NCBI RefSeq assembly: GCF_024758505.1
Contig: NZ_CP077970.1
Location: 1,798,001-1,862,000 of the forward strand
DNA: 64,000 bases
Reading direction: 5' to 3'
Source of the DNA: Bradyrhizobium arachidis
Lineage (GTDB): Bacteria > Pseudomonadota > Alphaproteobacteria > Rhizobiales > Xanthobacteraceae
Below the pieces are notes generated by a model. The model did not search any database. It was given only the letters and a program-made list of their open reading frames with translations, and had not been told where the DNA came from. Positions 59,504 to 64,000 of the stretch are shown piece after piece (the first letter of the stretch is position 1; every line of letters begins with the position of its first letter). Made by a program: the position numbers and the translations under genes.

Positions 59504-60238
59504 ATGGAGTTGTCCGTGATTGTAGCGGAGGAGGAGCCAATCGATGCGATGTCAATTCCGTCGGGCGGCCTCCCCGCTGACAGACGGCAGGCCGGAATTG
59601 AACTCTACCGTCTTCTAACTGGCTGCGATCCGGCAGATGCCGACGTAAGCGATAATGGAGACTTTGATCGGCATGTGCTCGCCTCAGTTCTTTGTGCCGC
59701 TGTGATGGATGGGGGGCCGCTTCCCGAGCGCGCGGGCCTGACTACGGAGGACCTCAATGAACTGCTGGCGCAGTGTTTCTCATTAGCGCCCGTACACACT
59801 CTCGTCTCGATCGAAAACGTCGTTTCGACCAGCGACGAGGAGGTCATGGTGCGTGACCTTCTGCTTGAACAGCGATCGACGGAGGGCGAGGTCAGCCGCT
59901 GGTTGGCGGCCATGATCGCGCGGCGAGCGATGGAGCCGAACCATTTGTGGGAAGATCTCGGATTGCGCGCGCGGCCTGAGTTGTCGCGCCTATTGGCGCG
60001 CCATTTTGCGCCCCTGGCAGCGCAAAATACCAAGAATATGCGCTGGAAGCGCTTCTTCTATCGCAGATTGTGTGAGGACGAAGGTATGGCCATGTGCACG
60101 ACGCCTGTGTGTACACAATGCAACGACTTCGATCACTGTTTCGGCGAAGAGACCGGCGAAAGCAGGATGGCGGGGCGCCACCGCGACTATCTGCGCGGAG
60201 TGGAGGTCATGTCGGAGCCACCAGGCAGGCGCGAGTGA
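59504..60238 (+). CDS. nifQ: NifQ, molybdenum-donating protein
   Basis: Supplies Mo, bound with an Fe-S cluster, to NifEN/NifH for FeMo-cofactor. The 244 residues end with the NifQ signature MCTTPVCTQCNDFDHCFGEE, i.e. C-X4-C-X2-C-X5-C. The central helical part is typical (NHLWEDLGLRARPELSRLL, NMRWKRFFYRRLC). It lies 52 bases after nifH copy 2 and is presumably on the same transcript. It is separated by only 7 bases from the irr-like gene. Confidence 0.96.
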   Translation: MELSVIVAEEEPIDAMSIPSGGLPADRRQAGIELYRLLTGCDPADADVSDNGDFDRHVLASVLCAAVMDGGPLPERAGLTTEDLNELLAQCFSLAPVHTLVSIENVVSTSDEEVMVRDLLLEQRSTEGEVSRWLAAMIARRAMEPNHLWEDLGLRARPELSRLLARHFAPLAAQNTKNMRWKRFFYRRLCEDEGMAMCTTPVCTQCNDFDHCFGEETGESRMAGRHRDYLRGVEVMSEPPGRRE

Positions 60239-60245
60239 ATCGATT

Positions 60246-60740
60246 ATGTACGGGATCTCCGCTGACCGCCTCGCAGGAGCGTCGGAAGCTGCGCAGCCTG
60301 AACTCGCGCAACGGCTTTGCACCGGAAGTTCCGCGACAGGGTGCATGCGGCGACTGCGTGAGGCGGGCATGAGGCCGACGCGCCGGCGCGTACGGCTGGC
60401 TCAGTTACTCTTCGCAAGGGGCGATCGCCATGTTACCGCCGAAATGCTCTTCAACGAGGCGATCGAAGCCAACATCGAACTCTCAAGTGCGACGATCTAC
60501 AACACGCTAAACCAGTTCACAAAAGCTGGCTTGTTGCACCGAATCATGCCCAACCGCTCAAAACTATTCTTTGATACCGATACAAGCATACATCCGCATT
60601 TCTATCTCGTCGACGAAGACATTTTGATCAATATCCCCGAAAAGCTCCTGTTTGCGCAGATGCCGAAGGCCCTACCGGGCCACGAGATTTCTCGGCTCGA
60701 CGTCATCGTCCACATTCGCCGTAGGGCAGCCGACATCTGA
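60246..60740 (+). CDS. Irr-like Fur-family regulator
   Basis: A 164-residue Fur-superfamily protein: winged-helix region GMRPTRRRVRLAQLLFARGDRHVTAEMLFNEA (as extent), SSATIYNTLNQFTKAGLLHRI and the metal- or haem-binding IHPHFYLVDE. It resembles rhizobial Irr, which responds to haem and represses iron-using genes. The HPH motif replaces the HHH of typical Irr, and no N-terminal haem-regulatory GCPW was found; a Cys-containing extension (LCTGSSATGCMRRL) is present instead. It lies in the nifH-nifQ unit, so iron sensing may be tied to nitrogenase expression. The start follows the nifQ stop. Confidence 0.88.
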   Translation: MYGISADRLAGASEAAQPELAQRLCTGSSATGCMRRLREAGMRPTRRRVRLAQLLFARGDRHVTAEMLFNEAIEANIELSSATIYNTLNQFTKAGLLHRIMPNRSKLFFDTDTSIHPHFYLVDEDILINIPEKLLFAQMPKALPGHEISRLDVIVHIRRRAADI

Positions 60741-60832
60741 TGCGTCAGATCTCCTACATTGTTGTATTTATGACCAACCCAGTTACTGCCTATTATTAAT
60801 TTAATCTCAGAAGTCTGCCTCACCGATCGCTC

Positions 60833-60848
60833 TGGCACAGCCGTTGCT
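60833..60848 (+). promoter_or_regulatory. RpoN -24/-12 promoter of nifV
   Basis: TGGCACAGCCGTTGCT with GG and GC ten bases apart. It overlaps the first codons of the long open frame from 60844, fixing the nifV start downstream at 60880. An imperfect activator site TGT-N10-ACC lies at 60760-60775. Confidence 0.9.
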
Positions 60849-60879
60849 CACGATTCAGCGGGGAAGGCGGAATCCGCCC

Positions 60880-62055
60880 ATGGCCTTTGGAGTGACCGTG
60901 TCTAGCAAGTTGCAGACAAGACAGATAGTCCTGAATGATACCACGTTACGCGACGGCGAGCAGGCTCCCGGCGTGGCCTTCGCAACAGCGGAAAAGGTAT
61001 CGATTGCACGTGTGCTAGCAAGCGTCGGGATTACCGAGATCGAGGCCGGCACGCCGGCGATGGGCCATGAAGAAGCCAGCGCGATCCGCGCAATTGTCGA
61101 AGCTAGCTTGGAAGCGACAATCATCGCCTGGTGCCGGATGAAACGTTCTGATGTCGATGCGGCAATCGAATCTGGCGTTTCAATGGTTAATGTTTCGGTC
61201 CCATCCTCCGACCTGCAAATAGCCGCCAAGCTCGGCACCGGTCGGATCGCCGCGCTCGAGCAGCTGAAGCGGATTGTGGGCTACGCTCGCGACAAGGGGC
61301 TCGATGTCGCAGTCGGAGGCGAAGACTCTTCGCGCGCCGACGTCAACTTCCTGGTCGAGCTGGTCGCCGCGGCAAAGAACGCCGGTGCCCGGCGCTTTCG
61401 TGTCGCAGATACACTCAGCGTGCTCGATCCCGATTCGGCCTTTGCGCTGGTGGCGGCGCTGCGTGCCACCACCGATCTCGAGATTGAATTCCACGGCCAC
61501 GACGACCTGGGCCTTGCAACCGCAAACACGCTCGCCGCAATCAAGGCCGGTGCAACGCACGCCTCAGTCACTGTGATCGGCCTCGGCGAGCGCGCTGGCA
61601 ACGCGCCGCTTGAAGAGGTCGCTGTCGCGCTCAAACAGCTGTATGGATGCGATACGGGCATCGTGCTGTCGGAACTCGAGAATGTCGCTGCCCTCGTCGC
61701 GGCCGCCGCCGTCCGCACCATCCCACTCAACAAGGCGATTGTGGGCGAGCATGTCTTTACGCACGAATCCGGTATCCATATCGATGGTCTCCTGAAGGAT
61801 CAGCGCAGCTATCAGGCGCTCGATCCAGAACTGCTCGGTCGCTCCAATCGCTTTGTGATCGGCAAACATTCGGGGATCGCCGCGATCACCGCGCTGCTGT
61901 CCGAATTGCAGCTTTCCGTCAGCGCCGAGGAAAGCAGGGCGATTCTTGCGCGCGTCCGCAAGCATGCCGTTGAGCACAAGGGTGGGGTGGGGCGTGAGAC
62001 TGTGATGACGATCTGGCGCGAGGTCCGCGAGCGCTCCCTGCCCAAGGCGACGTAA
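60880..62055 (+). CDS. nifV: NifV, homocitrate synthase
   Basis: Condenses acetyl-CoA and 2-oxoglutarate to homocitrate, the organic ligand of FeMo-cofactor. The 391 residues contain NDTTLRDGEQAPGVAF (substrate and metal site), EFHGHDDLGLATANTLAA (metal-binding His-x-His), GLGERAGNAPLEEVA, and FTHESGIHIDGLLKD of the homocitrate/isopropylmalate synthase family. The length fits NifV, which lacks the LeuA regulatory domain. Own RpoN promoter. Most rhizobia lack nifV and receive homocitrate from the plant, so its presence is notable. Confidence 0.95.
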   Translation: MAFGVTVSSKLQTRQIVLNDTTLRDGEQAPGVAFATAEKVSIARVLASVGITEIEAGTPAMGHEEASAIRAIVEASLEATIIAWCRMKRSDVDAAIESGVSMVNVSVPSSDLQIAAKLGTGRIAALEQLKRIVGYARDKGLDVAVGGEDSSRADVNFLVELVAAAKNAGARRFRVADTLSVLDPDSAFALVAALRATTDLEIEFHGHDDLGLATANTLAAIKAGATHASVTVIGLGERAGNAPLEEVAVALKQLYGCDTGIVLSELENVAALVAAAAVRTIPLNKAIVGEHVFTHESGIHIDGLLKDQRSYQALDPELLGRSNRFVIGKHSGIAAITALLSELQLSVSAEESRAILARVRKHAVEHKGGVGRETVMTIWREVRERSLPKAT

Positions 62056-62183
62056 GGCCGCCATGTCCAAAATAGCCGCCCTCTCTGTTCTCGAACGGGT
62101 AGTTAGGCCAGCACGCCAGCGTGTTGCACCCCGATGACGAGCAAGCGGGCCGTACTCGGCATAGCGCAATGGTAGAAATACGG

Positions 62184-62522
62184 ATGGAAACGATGGTAAA
62201 CGGAATCCTTTTTCAATTGAGCAAGGCTGGTGCGGCCGAGGAGTTTTTTGAGCTGCTCGGCGTCAAGTACGATCCTAAAATCGTCAATGTGGCGCGTCTC
62301 CACATCTTGCGACGCATGGGGCAGTATCTCGCGGCCGAAGACTTGACTGCTGCAACCGATGCGGAGGTCGCTAAACGGTGTAAAGCCGTGCTGGAGCGGG
62401 CATACGCCGACTTCGTGACCTCCTCTCCAATCGATCAACGCGTTTTCAAGGTTCTGAAGGAAGCCGTCGCGCCACGGCCGAAGAAAGCGCCACCCTTCGT
62501 GCAACTCGACAGGTTGAAGTGA
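62184..62522 (+). CDS. nifW: NifW, nitrogenase-protective protein
   Basis: Associates with the MoFe protein during maturation and helps against oxygen damage. About 112 residues: AEEFFELLGVKYDPKIVNVARLHIL, RRMGQYLAAEDL, VLERAYADFVTSSPIDQRVFKVLKE, and a proline-rich end. Starts at 62169, 62184 or 62193 are all possible; 62184 keeps closest to the family. It follows nifV by about 130 bases and precedes the fixA relic, as in nifW-fixABC arrangements. Confidence 0.94.
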   Translation: METMVNGILFQLSKAGAAEEFFELLGVKYDPKIVNVARLHILRRMGQYLAAEDLTAATDAEVAKRCKAVLERAYADFVTSSPIDQRVFKVLKEAVAPRPKKAPPFVQLDRLK

Positions 62523-62844
62523 CAGCGCTTGTCCTCACCTCGCTTTCGTTCGCTGCACTTCCCGGCCTTCCCGCAACAACGAGGCCGCTGCTGAGCGTGG
62601 GCGCCCCGATTTGCTCGAAGGGCTGTCGAGATGCGAACATTCCGAATTGCAACGTCGCGCTAACCCTCCTTGTCGTGGCTAAGTTCGCCTGTGACGATCA
62701 TAAGCGTGGATCTGGTGCCGCTGTTCGGTTTGCGACGCGTGGTCGCCGCATTCTCTTGTCGGGTCGGGCCTCTGTCGGCCAAGGGGCATGCCGCTGATTT
62801 TGTAAGCCTCTGTATTAGCACCGAAATTCGAATGCGCGCCCAGT
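62523..62844. other. intergenic region upstream of the fixA relic
   Basis: No gene recognised; no exact NifA activator site found. Confidence 0.35.
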
Positions 62845-62860
62845 TGGTACGACACTTGCT
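62845..62860 (+). promoter_or_regulatory. RpoN -24/-12 promoter before the fixA relic
   Basis: TGGTACGACACTTGCT: GG and GC ten bases apart, TTGCT at -12. It lies 33 bases before the ATG of the broken fixA and is the only RpoN element found before fixB, so it probably drives fixB and whatever follows. Confidence 0.85.
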
Positions 62861-62893
62861 GTCTGTATTGGCAGCAAAGCCTTGGAGAAGCGC

Positions 62894-63060
62894 ATGCACA
62901 TCGTCGTCTGCATTAAGCAAGTCCCGGTTTCCGCGCAGATGAGAGTGCAGCTGTGAGCAAGACCATCATGCCTCAAACGGGAAGGTCCGACCTCCAAGCC
63001 CTGTTTGCACTCGTACAATGCGACCTCCGCGGCTCGCCCTCTGTACCGAACGCCAATTGG
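62894..63060 (+). pseudogene. fixA: fixA remnant (electron-transfer flavoprotein beta-like)
   Basis: The frame starts MHIVVCIKQVPVSAQMRVQL and stops at 62954-62956, after 20 codons that match the N-terminus of FixA (MHIVVCIKQVPDSAQIRVH). In another frame the next bases still recall the following FixA residues (NTIMRQG... YDLFALEEALRLR) as KTIMPQTG and QALFALVQCDLR. The remaining more than 200 residues of FixA are absent. The gene is therefore deleted except for its 5' end. In Bradyrhizobium japonicum a functional fixA lies apart from fixBCX, so a complete copy may exist elsewhere. Confidence 0.85.
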
Positions 63061-63213
63061 GGCCGGGGTCACGCAGCAAGACTGATCTAATCGAAGTTCG
63101 GCGAGCAACTCGGCCCCGCCCTTAGAGGGGGTGACCCGCGAGCGCCAGACGAACTCGAAAAGCCGGCCTCGCGACGTTGGCGCACGGCTAGTATAGCAAG
63201 GAAAACCAATATC

Positions 63214-64000
63214 ATGAGCAGTACCCCCAAAAGCCGCGCTCCGGCCGCCGCCTCTGGCCGTGCCGCGACCAAGAAGGAGTTGCCCGAGCGCTTTAAGGCC
63301 TACAAGCACGTTTGGGTTTTCGTCGAGCAGGAACGCGGGGTTGTGCACCCCGTGTCCTGGGAACTCATGGGTGCCGGCCGTAAGCTTGCCGACAAGCTCA
63401 AGGTTGATCTTGCCGCGGTCATCATCGGCCCAGAAGGTGAGGCGACACAACAAGCGGCTGCGCAATCGTTCTGCTATGGCGCCGACCTCGTGTACATGGT
63501 TGCCGACAATCTCTTGGCCGACTATCGCAACGAGTCCTACACGAAGGCTCTGACCGATCTTGTCAACCTCTACAAGCCGGAAATCCTGCTCTTGGGGGCA
63601 ACTACGCTCGGCCGCGATCTCGCGGGCTCGGTCGCAACTACGTTGCTTACGGGACTGACTGCCGATTGCACAGAGCTCGATGTCGATGCCGACGGTTCGC
63701 TCGCTGCGACGCGCCCGACCTTCGGAGGCTCGTTACTCTGCACGATCTATACGCTGAACTTTCGTCCGCAAATGGCAACCGTCCGCCCACGTGTGATGCC
63801 GATGCCAAAGCGCGTCGCGCGCCCAGTCGGTCGGATTATCACCCAGTTACTCGGACTCGTCGAACACGACATCGTCACAAAAGTTCTCTCTTTCCTGCCT
63901 GACCGCAACTCAGCAAAATCCAACCTCGCTTATGCCGATGCCGTCGTCGCGGGCGGCCTTGGGCTCGGATCACCGGAGAATTTCCAGCTGGTGCACCAGC
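63214..64000 (+). CDS. fixB: FixB, electron-transfer flavoprotein alpha-like (cut by window end)
   Basis: The FixABCX complex splits electrons from NADH between quinone and ferredoxin or flavodoxin, supplying low-potential electrons to nitrogenase. The 262 residues present include [27 protein letters not shown], a [23 protein letters not shown] segment, [34 protein letters not shown] and, at the edge, [17 protein letters not shown] of the FAD-binding C-terminal domain. The ATG at 63214 has CAAGGAAAACC upstream. An N-terminal extension rich in Ala and Ser precedes the family start. Only about 155 bases separate it from the fixA relic. Confidence 0.96.
   Translation, partial: MSSTPKSRAPAAASGRAATKKELPERFKAYKHVWVFVEQERGVVHPVSWELMGAGRKLADKLKVDLAAVIIGPEGEATQQAAAQSFCYGADLVYMVADNLLADYRNESYTKALTDLVNLYKPEILLLGATTLGRDLAGSVATTLLTGLTADCTELDVDADGSLAATRPTFGGSLLCTIYTLNFRPQMATVRPRVMPMPKRVARPVGRIITQLLGLVEHDIVTKVLSFLPDRNSAKSNLAYADAVVAGGLGLGSPENFQLVHQ

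Overview
The window looks like a nodulation and nitrogen-fixation (symbiosis) island of a Bradyrhizobium-type alphaproteobacterium. The evidence is a nodZ fucosyltransferase gene, a canonical nod box, tts boxes with a NopP-type effector, an oxygen-sensitive NifA, a fixR homologue, the nif set with an Irr-like regulator behind nifQ, and many decayed genes and IS relics between the working genes. The genus is inferred from protein resemblance and gene order. No tRNA, rRNA, CRISPR array or replication origin was seen.

Layout. 1-7 kb: nodZ, nifA and a membrane transglycosylase, separated by gene-poor DNA. 7.8-15.6 kb: a minus-strand cluster encoding an acyl-CoA carboxylase split into three polypeptides, a pair of ParA-like ATPases and an acyl-CoA ligase. 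15.6-22.4 kb: accessory DNA with a frameshifted IS256-type transposase, a broken cytochrome c gene, an IS5-type relic, an orphan nod box and a strong intrinsic terminator. 22.4-24.3 kb: a complete glmS/nodM-type glucosamine-6-phosphate synthase gene whose codon use is visibly more G/C-rich than its surroundings. 24.5-32.2 kb: a host-interaction block with polygalacturonase, a tts-box-driven GH12 endoglucanase, pectinesterase, a broken luciferase-like monooxygenase, QueD and NopP. 33.4-36.2 kb: fixR, a ferredoxin and a degenerate response-regulator gene, each with a -24/-12 promoter.

36.4-64 kb: the nitrogenase region. nifHDKENX, two conserved small genes and the FdxB ferredoxin gene are followed by a divergent NifA-controlled intergenic region. 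That region serves an unrecognised protein on one side and iscA-nfu-nifS-nifT-SIR2-like on the other. Then come nifB, ferredoxin, an IscA-like remnant, a TPR-like protein, a broken 4Fe4S leucine-rich-repeat gene, two NifZ-type genes, two small genes, a DegT-type aminotransferase homologue without the usual lysine, bolA and a 2Fe-2S ferredoxin. A second, nearly identical nifH starts a nifH-nifQ-irr-like group. nifV, nifW, a decayed fixA whose RpoN promoter is intact, and fixB (cut by the window end) complete the region.

The genes work together as follows. NifA with RpoN can be read directly at nine -24/-12 elements and four TGT-N10-ACA activator sites. These cover the structural genes, cofactor synthesis (nifB, E, N, V, Q), Fe-S assembly (iscA, nfu, nifS) and electron supply (ferredoxins, fixB). 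nodZ and possibly the nodM-like gene belong to Nod-factor synthesis. The tts boxes place the endoglucanase and NopP in the type III regulon.
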